DNA of 64,000 bases from Shewanella sp. Choline-02u-19 (GCF_002836205.1 NZ_PJBE01000013.1:2418001-2482000); one strand, 5' to 3'. Counted from the stretch's first letter, positions 45,583-55,183 are shown. Notes: a model not told the origin generated them from the sequence alone. Program-made: numbers and translations.

Positions 45583-45954
45583 AATATTCCTTCATATATC
45601 GAGCCATTATGGCGTATTAAATCGATGACTGCCGATAAGTTCCCTGCAGATAAGAACCTACAACAGTGTCTAAAAATATGGCGATTATGGATTTAAATAC
45701 TGTACCGTCGCAAGCTGTTAAAGTGGCTTAGCTCACGCATAATCAGCCCCGTCACCGCTGCAACTTACATCACCGATGTTTAGCGCCGCCATATAAATTT
45801 TGGCGCAGACTATAGCAGTATCTCACTTATTTAGACAGAGACCAGCCCCGCTAAAACCTCGTCCTTAATCGAGTCAGTGAGTCGATTTAACCTATAAATT
45901 ACGCTGCTACTTTGTTATGTTAATCAACAATTAAGTTTCTTTGAGAGCGCAGCA
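45583..45954. other. Intergenic region between divergent genes
   Basis: About 370 bases. I see no gene, repeat or clear regulatory palindrome. Promoters for yaiI and the DUF2461 gene are expected here. Confidence 0.35.
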
Positions 45955-46626
45955 ATGTTTACTCATGCCAGTTTTGATTTCTTAAACGAATTATCGGTCA
46001 ACAATGAGCGAGAATGGTTTAAAGCCAACCAGTCAAGATATGAAGATCAAGTGCGAACGCCCGCACTGCAGTTTATCGAATCGATGCAGCCAGCCGTCTT
46101 AGCGCTTTCACCTAGATTAACCGCGGTACCGAAAAAGGTCGGCGGCAGTATGATGCGCCCCCAGCGTGATAGCCGCTTTAGTAAGGATAAAACACCTTAT
46201 AAAACCAATGTCGGCATCCAATTTCGCCACTTTCAAGGTAAAGATGTACATGCTCCAGGTCTGTACTTACATATCGCCAACGACAGTTGCTTTTTAGGGG
46301 CGGGTATTTGGCATCCTGAATCCAAAGCACTCAATGCTATCCGTAGCTGTATCGACGAAAATCCCAATGGTTATAAAAAAGCATTAACAGCGCTATCACA
46401 AAGCGGGTTTAACATGGAAGGCAGTCAGCTAATTAGGCCGCCCAGAGGGTTTGATAAAACTCACCCTATGCTAGAAGAGCTTAAACGAAAAGACTTCATC
46501 GCCATTAAACCGATAAGTATAGAGCAAGTGTGCTCAACGCAATTTGCCGACGTTTGCGCAGCAGAGTTTGAGCAATGCCAGCAACTCATGCGCTACCTGT
46601 GCTTTGCACTGGAATTGGATTACTAA
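45955..46626 (+). CDS. DUF2461 family protein
   Basis: A 223-residue protein of the TIGR02453/DUF2461 family. NNEREWFKANQSRYEDQVR near 15-33 is the N-terminal signature, MMRPQRDSRFSKDKTPYKTN near 66-85 the central one, and LYLHIANDSCFLGAGIWHPE the third. It is soluble and found in many bacteria and some fungi; the function is unknown. The ATG at 45955 follows GAGAGCGCAGCA. It stands alone. Confidence 0.9.
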   Translation: MFTHASFDFLNELSVNNEREWFKANQSRYEDQVRTPALQFIESMQPAVLALSPRLTAVPKKVGGSMMRPQRDSRFSKDKTPYKTNVGIQFRHFQGKDVHAPGLYLHIANDSCFLGAGIWHPESKALNAIRSCIDENPNGYKKALTALSQSGFNMEGSQLIRPPRGFDKTHPMLEELKRKDFIAIKPISIEQVCSTQFADVCAAEFEQCQQLMRYLCFALELDY

Positions 46627-46814
46627 CTTACCCGTTTAGTAGTTAATCAACTCCTTGTTATGCAACTGCAGCCGTTTTCACCTACAGCTTGGATAAAGGC
46701 GGTGAAGCCTGTGCACTCTGTCAACCTTGGCTGAGGCGCTTAACCGCAGACTCTGCTACAATTGCGCCACTTTTTATCTGAGCCCTTCGAGGCTTCTGCG
46801 TCAGGCACATTTAC

Positions 46815-48164
46815 ATGGTCGAATCATCTACAGCAGCTAATGCATTTCAAGCTGAAACCAGCGCTCAAAAACGCGCATTTAGCTATAGCAATACCATACA
46901 TCAGCTATTTAACAGCGTGTTCCAGCAAAAAATGCCCGCTGATCGTATCGTAGGCGAATACTTCAGAGCCAATAAGAAACATGGTTCTAAAGACCGCCGA
47001 GTTATTAGAGAAAGCTTATTTGCGCTGTTCCGTTGGTGGGGCTGGCTTAAAAAAGTGCATACCAGCACAGAGCTAGACGATAGTTGGTTTGCAGCACTTG
47101 CGGTCGTCGCGGAGTTAGAAGGCCACTCTTGGAGCCAATTTAGTGAAGCTTGGCAAGGCTTTGCTAATCAGTCGGGTAAATTCAATGTCAACGCTAGCCC
47201 TCAGCCTTTGCCGACAGTGTCAGATAAGTGCCAATTTGTTCAGCAATGTTTTACTGATATCGACTTTCAAGAAAAAGACTTATTACCGCAGTGGTTTTGG
47301 GACATTACCGATATAGACGCTCAGCATGAGCTTGCGCTTATCGAAGCCATGAGTTCACGTCCACCGATTTGGGGACGGGCGCAAAAGTGCTCTGCCCTGC
47401 AACTCACCACTGAACTGAAAAATGACAACATTGACGCTAGCAGCAGTGATTTTTTTAGTGATACCGTCAACCTTGGGCATAAGAGCATTAACCTTAATGC
47501 GATAAAACCTTACCTTCAGGGCCATTTAGAGATCCAAGATCTCGGCTCACAAGTGATTGGACAAATTTGTGATCCTAAAGCCGATGACCATTGGTGGGAC
47601 ACCTGCAGCGGCGCTGGTGGAAAATCACTGCAGATCCGCTCTTTAATGTTCAATCAAGATGAGAACGGAACGGGTTCAATCACAGCATCAGACATTCGTA
47701 AAAAACCATTAGAAGAGCTGATGAAGCGGGCAAAACGAGCCGGGTTTAGTGGCATTTCTATTGCACCTTGGCAGGACGATTCTCTCCCCGTCTCCCAAGG
47801 CAGCTTTGATGGAGTACTTGTCGATGCACCTTGCAGTTGCACTGGCACTTGGCGCCGTAACCCAGATATGCGCTGGCTAGACGATGTAAGTGTGGTCAAT
47901 GACAAGCAAGCACTGCAATTGGATATTCTTAACCGCAGTGCCAAAGCGGTAAAGTTAGAGGGACAATTAGTGTATGCCACTTGCTCACTGTCACCGGTTG
48001 AAAACGAGCAGGTTGTAAATGCATTTCTCTCTCAACACCCACATTTTGCATTGCAGCAACTGAGTCACCCGTTTACAGGGCAACCAGCAGAAATGCTCAC
48101 GGTATGGCCGCAAGATGCAGATACTGATGGTATGTTCGTTGCTAAAATGTGCCGAAAAAGCTAG
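46815..48164 (+). CDS. RsmB/NOP-family RNA (cytosine-5)-methyltransferase
   Basis: A 449-residue SAM-dependent methyltransferase. An N-terminal NusB-like helical domain (RVIRESLFALFRWW) precedes the Rossmann domain. The SAM-binding loop is DTCSGAGGKSLQIRSL near 261-276. Motif IV VDAPCSCTGTWRRNPD near 336-351 and motif VI YATCSLSPVENE near 387-398 supply the two catalytic cysteines. It probably methylates C5 of a cytosine in 16S rRNA. It is not the fmt-linked canonical rsmB by context, so I leave the symbol open. Confidence 0.88.
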   Translation: MVESSTAANAFQAETSAQKRAFSYSNTIHQLFNSVFQQKMPADRIVGEYFRANKKHGSKDRRVIRESLFALFRWWGWLKKVHTSTELDDSWFAALAVVAELEGHSWSQFSEAWQGFANQSGKFNVNASPQPLPTVSDKCQFVQQCFTDIDFQEKDLLPQWFWDITDIDAQHELALIEAMSSRPPIWGRAQKCSALQLTTELKNDNIDASSSDFFSDTVNLGHKSINLNAIKPYLQGHLEIQDLGSQVIGQICDPKADDHWWDTCSGAGGKSLQIRSLMFNQDENGTGSITASDIRKKPLEELMKRAKRAGFSGISIAPWQDDSLPVSQGSFDGVLVDAPCSCTGTWRRNPDMRWLDDVSVVNDKQALQLDILNRSAKAVKLEGQLVYATCSLSPVENEQVVNAFLSQHPHFALQQLSHPFTGQPAEMLTVWPQDADTDGMFVAKMCRKS

Positions 48165-48214
48165 CTCAATACTTAAGAACTATATTGAGAAAATCTAGTG
48201 CTATATTGAGAGAT

Positions 48215-48244
48215 AAACGCCGTGCAATGCACGGCGTTTTTGTT
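48215..48244 (+). terminator. Terminator of the methyltransferase gene
   Basis: An inverted repeat AAACGCCGTGCA with TGCACGGCGTTT is followed by a T run, about 50 bases after the stop. Confidence 0.9.
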
Positions 48245-48379
48245 TCCTTTGTCTGATAATCCAAATTACTGTCGATGCTGTCATTGTGCTGTCATGTTCT
48301 GTTTTTATTATCCAGTGGTAAGCCAGCAAAGTTCAATGTGCAAAACGCACCAATAATCGGAAATGTTAGGATTAAGGCG

Positions 48380-48607
48380 ATGAGAAATACATACGAGTTT
48401 GATCAACATGTAGAGCGGGACAATAGTTTAGAAAACCGTTTCGACAACAATTTATCTTACGAAAATGATGTCGACGATAACCTCACTGAAGACAGTAAAA
48501 GTAACCGCCAAAAGTTGCGACGAAAAGAGCAGCGCAGCCACAATAAGCGAGCGCCAATAGAAGCATTTTCTGAAGAACATTTTGTGAGTGAGAGTAGAAG
48601 GCGTTGA
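48380..48607 (+). CDS. Small hydrophilic hypothetical protein, 75 residues
   Basis: A highly charged protein from MRNTYEFDQHVERDNSLENR to a basic C-terminus (RQKLRRKEQRSHNKRAP, ending ESRRR). It has no membrane segment or cysteine and is rich in Asn, Asp and Arg. I choose ATG 48380, preceded by TAAGG. The frame runs upstream to 48275, but that part is hydrophobic noise crossing a promoter-like region. The acidic first half and basic second half suggest a disordered nucleic-acid-associated protein; this is inference only. Confidence 0.6.
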   Translation: MRNTYEFDQHVERDNSLENRFDNNLSYENDVDDNLTEDSKSNRQKLRRKEQRSHNKRAPIEAFSEEHFVSESRRR

Positions 48608-48628
48608 TATTTTGTAGTTTTATAATAA

Positions 48629-48661
48629 AGTAAGAGGTTAACATGGTTTCAACCTCTTACT
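48629..48661. terminator. Bidirectional terminator
   Basis: An 11-bp stem (AGTAAGAGGTT with AACCTCTTACT) with an 11-base loop stands between the convergent small gene and the DISM sensor gene. Both flanks are T/A-rich. Confidence 0.75.
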
Positions 48662-48679
48662 CTTTATACTGACTAAGCC

Positions 48680-50350
48680 TCACACATCTACATCAAGCGT
48701 ACTGTTTAACCGCTGCGCATATAGTTGACGACGCTTAACGCTCTTATTGGCATACAAATTTTGATCTGCATTACGCAACCATTCATGATTATTCTGTACA
48801 TTGGTATTCAAACACCGACCAACATGAAGACTTGCATCGCTAAAGCCTTTTTCACTAAAGTGAGATTCTATCTGAGCTGTTGCCAGTTCAATATCTTCGA
48901 TACACTCTTTATTAATAAACAGCACGAAATCATTTACACCTATTCGGAAAATACTTTCTTGGTTATGGCTACTTGTCCGTCGACCTAATTGCGCAGCAAC
49001 AAAACAAATGAGCTTATCTCCCTCTCCAAGACCCAATTTTTTATTAACCAGTGACAAGCCCTCTATCGTGACCAGTACTAAGTAACATTCAGAGATAGCC
49101 GATGACCCGATAGGTTGCTCTTGACGCATAAACTCATCAAATGCAAAACGGTTAGCGATTTTAGTTAACTCATCAATACGGGCATTTTTCCAGGCGATAT
49201 CGAGCGTTTCAATATAGCGCTGTTTTTCATCCGACAACATGCGAATTTTATGTGCCAATGCTAGCGACAATAATAACGCATCGGCTGTGCCACCAATCAA
49301 AGTCGCTAACTCAGCGTTGTCAAAAAAGTCAGGCATTAACCCCATATTTCCAGGAAGAATTAATACGGCTGGTAACAACAAACAGGTGAATGCAAAGATG
49401 AAGTATCGGGCTGGGTAAAAGCCTTTTAACAAGCACACATTGCCACAGGTAATCGCTAAAGCAATCCACAGCATAATCAAAATAGACGCGATGATAGCAG
49501 TGTAAGAGATTAAATAAATACTGGTTGGCAACGCAATAATACATGCCCACATAAGGTATTTACTTAATGTCCATAATCTCGGTGACAGTTCTGGTAATTG
49601 CAAAAAATGCTTATAAAAAAGAATGTTAAATATAGGTAAACCAATAAAGAACAGATGGTGCAACGGCAAGCCATGAAACCCAAAAAGGTGTGCCGGAATA
49701 TGGAATGTTAACGCCCAACCACAGAAATAAGTTAACACGTAAAATCCATAATATAAAAAGGCTTTATCTTTAATGGATGCATAAATAAGTAGATTATAAA
49801 AAGCAATTGAGACTAGAGCCCCTAAGCACAGCACAATAAACATTGCACTAAAGTCAGAGTCAAGACGATGCTGCTCGTAGGGTTGCACTTGAAGCTTGGG
49901 TTGTGAGGAGTAATAACGGCTGTTTATTCGGGTCACTAGCCAGTAGTTAGTTGCCTTTTTAAGCTCAGCTTTTCGTGCATAGTCGAACAAAAATTCGTAT
50001 GGCGCATAATAACCGCTGTGGAAATACTGCTTCGAACCATCTTCGCCAATTATCCAGTAGTCAATAGATTCAATAATGGCATTTTTGACATTAACGCTCC
50101 ACAAGCCTTCATCTGCTGAGATAACAAAAGCGCTTGCCATCCAATAATCACCGCCCGCCAATGAGACTTTATTCAGCTGAGGATGTGATTTTATCCAAGG
50201 TGTAATTGCCATAAAGTCTTGCGGAAAACTTTCACCTTCAGAGGCTTCAAAAAGAAAAGTATGATCAAATACAGCACTTGCATGAACACTTTCATTACTG
50301 CCAAAGAGAGACAATATCAATAAAGTGATTGTTATAATTTTTATGTGCAT
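48680..50350 (-). CDS. 7TMR-DISM sensor with degenerate GGDEF domain
   Basis: A 556-residue membrane sensor. A signal peptide is followed by a periplasmic 7TMR-DISMED2-type domain (about 25-160), seven membrane helices (about 180-370) and a cytoplasmic GGDEF-like domain (about 395-550). Its active-site loop reads RIGVNDFVLF near 472 instead of RxGGDEFxxL, and the upstream LTKIANRFAFDEF matches the usual LTGLxNRRxF only loosely. It is therefore probably not a diguanylate cyclase but may bind GTP or c-di-GMP, or act as a scaffold. The in-frame GTG at 50365 overlaps its own AGGAA, so I prefer ATG 50350. Confidence 0.85.
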   Translation of the reverse strand: MHIKIITITLLILSLFGSNESVHASAVFDHTFLFEASEGESFPQDFMAITPWIKSHPQLNKVSLAGGDYWMASAFVISADEGLWSVNVKNAIIESIDYWIIGEDGSKQYFHSGYYAPYEFLFDYARKAELKKATNYWLVTRINSRYYSSQPKLQVQPYEQHRLDSDFSAMFIVLCLGALVSIAFYNLLIYASIKDKAFLYYGFYVLTYFCGWALTFHIPAHLFGFHGLPLHHLFFIGLPIFNILFYKHFLQLPELSPRLWTLSKYLMWACIIALPTSIYLISYTAIIASILIMLWIALAITCGNVCLLKGFYPARYFIFAFTCLLLPAVLILPGNMGLMPDFFDNAELATLIGGTADALLLSLALAHKIRMLSDEKQRYIETLDIAWKNARIDELTKIANRFAFDEFMRQEQPIGSSAISECYLVLVTIEGLSLVNKKLGLGEGDKLICFVAAQLGRRTSSHNQESIFRIGVNDFVLFINKECIEDIELATAQIESHFSEKGFSDASLHVGRCLNTNVQNNHEWLRNADQNLYANKSVKRRQLYAQRLNSTLDVDV

Positions 50351-50591
50351 GGGGGATAAATTCACTTCCTAAAGCCACATCGAACAAAAATCAACGTGAC
50401 AAAGTTCACGTATTCGACAATATTTTGACTTAAGTCTACATGAAACAGGCGTTTATCAACAATTTAAAGCACACTTTGTTATCCCGAGGATATACTTTAG
50501 AGGAAGGTAAAATAAAGAAAAATAGACATGCAACCAATAGCTGATGTTATAACCGCGCTATTAGCTGCATAGAACAGCATAAAAAAAGTCG

Positions 50592-51131
50592 CTAGAACGT
50601 TGCTCTGCCACCTAAATAAAAGCCTGATTCAAAGGTTGCATTTGGAGCATCATCATATTGAAAACGGATATCTCTATAACCCACAAATAACGCCAGTGCA
50701 GGGTTAAGTTGATATTGAACCTTACCGTCTACTTGCCAAGAACCATCAATATTGCCAAATGACAGCACTGAAGGTGAATAGTAGCCCGACCCCTGAAACG
50801 AAATATTCGAGCCTAACTGCATTGCATAACGCCCGCCAACACCAACAACATTACCATTCTGACTTTTCTTAGACCAAAGCTGACTAAACTTTGCGCCAAT
50901 CTCAATATGGTGTATACCCGCATCATGAGCAATATGCATCGCACCGGATAGCATCTGTCCGCCATTTTCAGAATAAATATACTCTGCAGACGCGTTAACA
51001 TCCTTATTCAGGTCAACCTGTAGGTCGGTTAAAAAGGTGTCATCATTTAAACTTACGCTAGCATCTGTTGCCAGAGCTGAAACGCTGACCAAATAGAGCG
51101 AAGCCACGCCCACTAACACTTTAATTTTCAT
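50592..51131 (-). CDS. YfaZ-like outer-membrane protein
   Basis: A 179-residue predicted outer-membrane beta-barrel. The signal peptide MKIKVLVGVASLYLVSVSAL ends near ALAT, and amphipathic strands alternate to a terminal phenylalanine (GGRATF), the BAM recognition signature. Its pattern (DDTFLTDLQVDLNKDVNASA, VGVGGRYAMQLG, FVGYRDIRFQYDD) fits the YfaZ family, whose function is unknown. I choose ATG 51131 rather than upstream starts because it gives a clean signal peptide; the ribosome site is weak. Confidence 0.78.
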   Translation of the reverse strand: MKIKVLVGVASLYLVSVSALATDASVSLNDDTFLTDLQVDLNKDVNASAEYIYSENGGQMLSGAMHIAHDAGIHHIEIGAKFSQLWSKKSQNGNVVGVGGRYAMQLGSNISFQGSGYYSPSVLSFGNIDGSWQVDGKVQYQLNPALALFVGYRDIRFQYDDAPNATFESGFYLGGRATF

Positions 51132-51550
51132 TTGTCGTCTCAACACATAGTTGTCATTTGCGGCGAGCATACACAAAACCAAGCTAATGTTTCATCTAAA
51201 CAGTGAGATCAAGTTCGCATTTCAATAAAGCGCTACCAAAAGTAAACCACCAACCAACAAAATCAACATCAACACAACCTTGGTATCAAGTGGGGCAGGA
51301 GATTATATAAAGGCTTTATTCGCTAAACGCTTGATTTCTCCCTTGATAAAAAACATCTAAATATTTTACGATATATTCCTCATTTTGGGAGTTACAGACT
51401 CGTTATAACGCCTTTATACTAATCGATGGTATTGGTCGACAAAGCCTTTAATCATCTCAATTAATGGCTTTGCTATACCTAGTTTTAAAATCTCAAAAAT
51501 GTTTAAAACAACTATAATAAATATCCTGAGTGGTATGATTTGGAGCAAGC
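51132..51550. other. Intergenic region, no gene seen
   Basis: About 420 AT-rich bases between divergent envelope-protein genes. A sequence GAGTGGTATGATTTGGAGCAAGC just before the next gene supplies its ribosome site (GGAG). No repeat or operator stands out. Confidence 0.35.
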
Positions 51551-52636
51551 ATGAAACAATTAAAATTCACCTCGATAGCAATAGCAATTACAACCGGCAT
51601 CGTGCTAATGGGCTGTGGTTCTGATTCAGATTCTGATTCATCACCGAACCCAGAGTTCGGCAAATTTAGCCTTGGTGTATCCGACAATCCAGCCGATGCC
51701 AATGTGGTTAATATCGCATTTAAGCAAGTCGTGCTAAAAAACAGTGCTGGCTCAGTATCATTCGATGTTTCTGTCGGTGATGATGGCCTACAACACGTCG
51801 ACTTACTGAGTGTGCAAGGGCAAGATGTGGAAACACTCGTCAGTGGTCAATCTGTCGCTGTTGGTGAGTACCAAATGTGTATCTATATGCAAAATAACCA
51901 GATATCTGATACAGACAGCTCTTATGTTCTTTCAGGTGCAAGCAAAGACACCAATGGCGACTATGTCGGTGGCGTTGTCGAAGGCTTAGTCACCAATAGT
52001 AATGGATCTTGCGGCGGCGTTGGTGCTGATGAAGAAAATACCGGTCGATTATTTTTTAATAAAGCATTCACTATTGCAGCGGGCAACAACTCATTTGTGG
52101 CTGAATTCAATTTATCACAAGGCCTCCAAGGCCCTCATGGCAATAAAGAATATTGGACCTTAAAACCAACATCGGTCCAATTGGTGAATAGTGCAGATGT
52201 TGGCGCAATAGCCGGCGAAATTAGTACTGAGACGATGAGCAACTGTGAAACCAACGCTAGCGGCTCAGAGTTTTCTCCTGCGGTATACCTTTATCCTAAC
52301 AGTACAGCATTAGATAATATGGCAGACTTTAGAACGGGTGAAAATGTACTAACTCAAGTAGCCCCGATCACCTCCGCTAGAGTTAACCCTATTGAAGACA
52401 ATGAAGGAAACACCTCAGGTTATAAATATGAGTTTGGCTTTGTTGTCGCCGACACATATAGCTTAGGTTACACCTGTCTTGCACAAAATGATGATCCTGA
52501 AGCATCCAATGTTCGTGATCCTCAGGATGGAACAGCGGCTTTTTTCATCGACTCTTCCGAGCAGGACGTTACTGTTGTCGTTGATGAAACAACAACACGT
52601 CACTTCCCTGAATCATTTGTACCAAGTGACTCGTAA
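51551..52636 (+). CDS. DUF4382 lipoprotein
   Basis: A 361-residue lipoprotein. The signal peptide has lipobox VLMGCGSDSDSDS near 18-30, followed by a Ser/Asp-rich linker. The DUF4382 domain starts GKFSLGVSDNPADANVVNIAF, includes VVLKNSAG and QHVDLLSVQGQ, and is followed by a carboxypeptidase-regulatory-like beta-sandwich half (GAIAGEISTETM onward). It is probably anchored in the outer membrane. The function is unknown; the domain arrangement resembles adhesion or carbohydrate-associated modules. A terminator follows. Confidence 0.85.
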   Translation: MKQLKFTSIAIAITTGIVLMGCGSDSDSDSSPNPEFGKFSLGVSDNPADANVVNIAFKQVVLKNSAGSVSFDVSVGDDGLQHVDLLSVQGQDVETLVSGQSVAVGEYQMCIYMQNNQISDTDSSYVLSGASKDTNGDYVGGVVEGLVTNSNGSCGGVGADEENTGRLFFNKAFTIAAGNNSFVAEFNLSQGLQGPHGNKEYWTLKPTSVQLVNSADVGAIAGEISTETMSNCETNASGSEFSPAVYLYPNSTALDNMADFRTGENVLTQVAPITSARVNPIEDNEGNTSGYKYEFGFVVADTYSLGYTCLAQNDDPEASNVRDPQDGTAAFFIDSSEQDVTVVVDETTTRHFPESFVPSDS

Positions 52637-52665
52637 AGTCGCTTGGATTTAACATCACGCTACGG

Positions 52666-52699
52666 AAAAAAAGGTATGATTTAATGCATGCCTTTTTTT
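52666..52699 (+). terminator. Terminator of the DUF4382 gene
   Basis: A 13-bp stem (AAAAAAAGG plus TATG pairing with CATGCC and T7, one G-U pair) with an 8-base loop and T-rich 3' arm, 30 bases after the stop. Confidence 0.85.
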
Positions 52700-52839
52700 C
52701 ATCAAAAAAATACCATCCCATAAATTTGATATCTTCTACATCTGGTTGCTGAATATGTCACATTAAAATAAATTGTGCGCAACAATATTGCTAGCAATTA
52801 TAAATAATAGTAAGGTATCAGCAGAAAAAGGAGCACATT

Positions 52840-53322
52840 ATGTCATCTTCAATTTACGGGTTTTCAGTAACAAATATTCAAGGGCAAGAAACCTCTCTCG
52901 AGGACTACAAAGGAAAAGTGGTTTTAATTGTTAATACTGCTAGTGAATGTGGCTTTACTCCGCAGTACAAGGAGCTTGAAGAGCTTTATAAGAAGTACCA
53001 ATCACAAGGCTTAGCGATCCTCGGATTCCCTTGTAACCAGTTTGGTGCTCAAGAAAAAGGTAATAGCGCAGAGATAAGTTCATTTTGCGAACTTAACTTT
53101 GGCGTCACCTTCCCTCTATTTGAAAAAATAGAGGTCAATGGGGAAAATACAGCCCCTTTATATCGTCACTTAAAAGCTGAAGCAAAAGGCCTATTTGGCT
53201 CTGAGCGGATAAAGTGGAATTTCACAAAGTTCTTGGTTAACAAGCAAGGTAAAGTTGAAAAGCGCTTTGCTTCAACAACCAAACCAATGGCTATTGAAAA
53301 TGATATTTTAAAGTTACTGTAA
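52840..53322 (+). CDS. Glutathione peroxidase (cysteine type)
   Basis: A 160-residue thiol peroxidase of the glutathione-peroxidase family that reduces hydrogen and lipid peroxides. Catalytic Cys37 is in NTASECGFTPQY, Gln in GFPCNQFGAQEKG near 66-78 (which also carries the second family cysteine) and Trp/Asn in KWNFTKFLVN near 125-134, completing the tetrad. The active site uses Cys, not selenocysteine. It is preceded by AAAGGAG. It lies immediately upstream of the sRNA array, with 70 bases to the first sigma-E-like promoter. Confidence 0.94.
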   Translation: MSSSIYGFSVTNIQGQETSLEDYKGKVVLIVNTASECGFTPQYKELEELYKKYQSQGLAILGFPCNQFGAQEKGNSAEISSFCELNFGVTFPLFEKIEVNGENTAPLYRHLKAEAKGLFGSERIKWNFTKFLVNKQGKVEKRFASTTKPMAIENDILKLL

Positions 53323-53392
53323 ATAAAAACATTGAATAAACAGTGCCTTAATTATTGAGTAAAAAAAATTGAAATTTATTTGTCTATTTTTT

Positions 53393-53419
53393 GAACTTTC
53401 ACAAAACAACACCCTCTAA
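53393..53419 (+). promoter_or_regulatory. Sigma-E-type promoter of the diverged sRNA unit
   Basis: GAACTT (53393-53398), a 16-base spacer beginning TCACAAAAC, and TCTAA (53415-53419). This matches the sigma-E consensus and the layout of the E. coli rpoE autoregulated promoter as I remember it. Transcription would begin near 53425. Confidence 0.72.
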
Positions 53420-53424
53420 CTTCT

Positions 53425-53533
53425 TGAGCATTGAATTTGTTTTCATGTTCATCATTCTCCCTGGGACTTCTAGCGCAGTCCCCTTGATCTCTAAGTAGGT
53501 CAATCAGGCAACCCATTGGGTTGCCCTTTTTTT
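53425..53533 (+). ncRNA. Candidate sigma-E-dependent sRNA, diverged unit
   Basis: A predicted RNA of about 109 bases. It has an unstructured 5' part carrying GTTCATCATT (53447-53456), a hairpin GGGACT/AGTCCC (about 53463-53482), and a terminator stem GGCAACCC/GGGTTGCC (53507-53525) with seven T residues. There is no ribosome site or credible frame. It shares the seed, hairpin order and terminator sequence with the six tandem units downstream, but little else. The complement of the seed lies at the porin start codon (63020-63029). Confidence 0.65.
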
Positions 53534-53605
53534 ATCCTAAATTATCAAAAACAGTCAAATTCAACGACAAAAAACAAAAAGTAAGCAAAAAGACTCTAAG
53601 CTGTG

Positions 53606-53633
53606 GGAACTAATTTGAAATAAACGACTCTCA
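53606..53633 (+). promoter_or_regulatory. Sigma-E-like promoter of tandem unit 1 (repeated in all six)
   Basis: GGAACTA (53606-53612), a 16-base spacer, then TCTCA (53629-53633). Spacing is the same as in the diverged unit and the hexamers are one substitution away from consensus each. The same element recurs every 386 bases. Confidence 0.6.
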
Positions 53634-53639
53634 CTATAT

Positions 53640-53824
53640 GAACCGATTCTCGTTAAGTGAATTTCATCAGTTGGCTTAGCTTTTAGTTTCATTGTTCATC
53701 ATCATTCCCTTGGGCACTCCTGTTGAGGTTTGCCATTGGAGTTAACAGTTTCGCTAGCGCATTGACTTGTTTAACTCCTGAGAAACATATTGTATGGCAA
53801 CCCATTTGGGTTGCCATTTTTTTT
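53640..53824 (+). ncRNA. Candidate envelope-stress sRNA, tandem copy 1
   Basis: A predicted RNA of about 185 bases from the promoter at 53606-53633 to the terminator ATGGCAACCC/GGGTTGCCAT with eight T residues (53794-53824). It contains GTTCATCAT at 53694-53702, a CCCTTGGG mini-hairpin and a GGAGTTAA/TTAACTCC hairpin. The seed is followed by CATTCCC, whose UCC could reach the Shine-Dalgarno of the same target. The 5' end is predicted, not observed; a shorter form is possible. Confidence 0.62.
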
Positions 53825-54025
53825 GCCTGTTTTTACTTGAGACTTTTTTACTTGAGACTTAATCGCGGTTCTTATCCAGCTTTACAAGGCTCAAACAATA
53901 GAATTTAAGACAAAAGAAGCACATAGACTTTATGTTCAGTTTAAGCCAAGAGAAAGAAGTGAAATAAAATGCAATAAAACGCCTTCATTTGGGAACTAAT
54001 TTGAAATAAGCGACTCTCACTATAT

Positions 54026-54210
54026 GAACCGATTCTCGTTAAGTGAATTTCATCAGTTGGCTTAGCTTTTAGTTTCATTGTTCATCATCATTCCCTTGGG
54101 CACTCCTGTTGAGGTTTGCCATTGGAGTTAACAGTTTCGCTAGCGCATTGACTTGTTTAACTCCTGAGAAACATATTGTATGGCAACCCATTTGGGTTGC
54201 CATTTTTTTT
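54026..54210 (+). ncRNA. Candidate sRNA, tandem copy 2
   Basis: Same unit as copy 1, shifted by 386 bases, with the TAAGCG variant in the promoter spacer. Seed at 54080-54088. Confidence 0.6.
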
Positions 54211-54411
54211 GCCTGTTTTTACTTGAGACTTTTTTACTTGAGACTTAATCGCGGTTCTTATCCAGCTTTACAAGGCTCAAACAATAGAATTTAAGACAAA
54301 AGAAGCACATAGACTTTATGTTCAGTTTAAGCCAAGAGAAAGAAGTGAAATAAAATGCAATAAAACGCCTTCATTTGGGAACTAATTTGAAATAAGCGAC
54401 TCTCACTATAT

Positions 54412-54596
54412 GAACCGATTCTCGTTAAGTGAATTTCATCAGTTGGCTTAGCTTTTAGTTTCATTGTTCATCATCATTCCCTTGGGCACTCCTGTTGAGG
54501 TTTGCCATTGGAGTTAACAGTTTCGCTAGCGCATTGACTTGTTTAACTCCTGAGAAACATATTGTATGGCAACCCATTTGGGTTGCCATTTTTTTT
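54412..54596 (+). ncRNA. Candidate sRNA, tandem copy 3
   Basis: Same as copy 2, shifted by 386 bases. Seed at 54466-54474. Confidence 0.6.
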
Positions 54597-54797
54597 GCCT
54601 GTTTTTACTTGAGACTTTTTTACTTGAGACTTAATCGCGGTTCTTATCCAGCTTTACAAGGCTCAAACAATAGAATTTAAGACAAAAGAAGCACATAGAC
54701 TTTATGTTCAGTTTAAGCCAAGAGAAAGAAGTGAAATAAAATGCAATAAAACGCCTTCATTTGGGAACTAATTTGAAATAAGCGACTCTCACTATAT

Positions 54798-54982
54798 GAA
54801 CCGATTCTCGTTAAGTGAATTTCATCAGTTGGCTTAGCTTTTAGTTTCATTGTTCATCATCATTCCCTTGGGCACTCCTGTTGAGGTTTGCCATTGGAGT
54901 TAACAGTTTCGCTAGCGCATTGACTTGTTTAACTCCTGAGAAACATATTGTATGGCAACCCATTTGGGTTGCCATTTTTTTT
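54798..54982 (+). ncRNA. Candidate sRNA, tandem copy 4
   Basis: Same as copy 2, shifted by 772 bases. Seed at 54852-54860. Confidence 0.6.
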
Positions 54983-55183
54983 GCCTGTTTTTACTTGAGA
55001 CTTTTTTACTTGAGACTTAATCGCGGTTCTTATCCAGCTTTACAAGGCTCAAACAATAGAATTTAAGACAAAAGAAGCACATAGACTTTATGTTCAGTTT
55101 AAGCCAAGAGAAAGAAGTGAAATAAAATGCAATAAAACGCCTTCATTTGGGAACTAATTTGAAATAAGCGACTCTCACTATAT

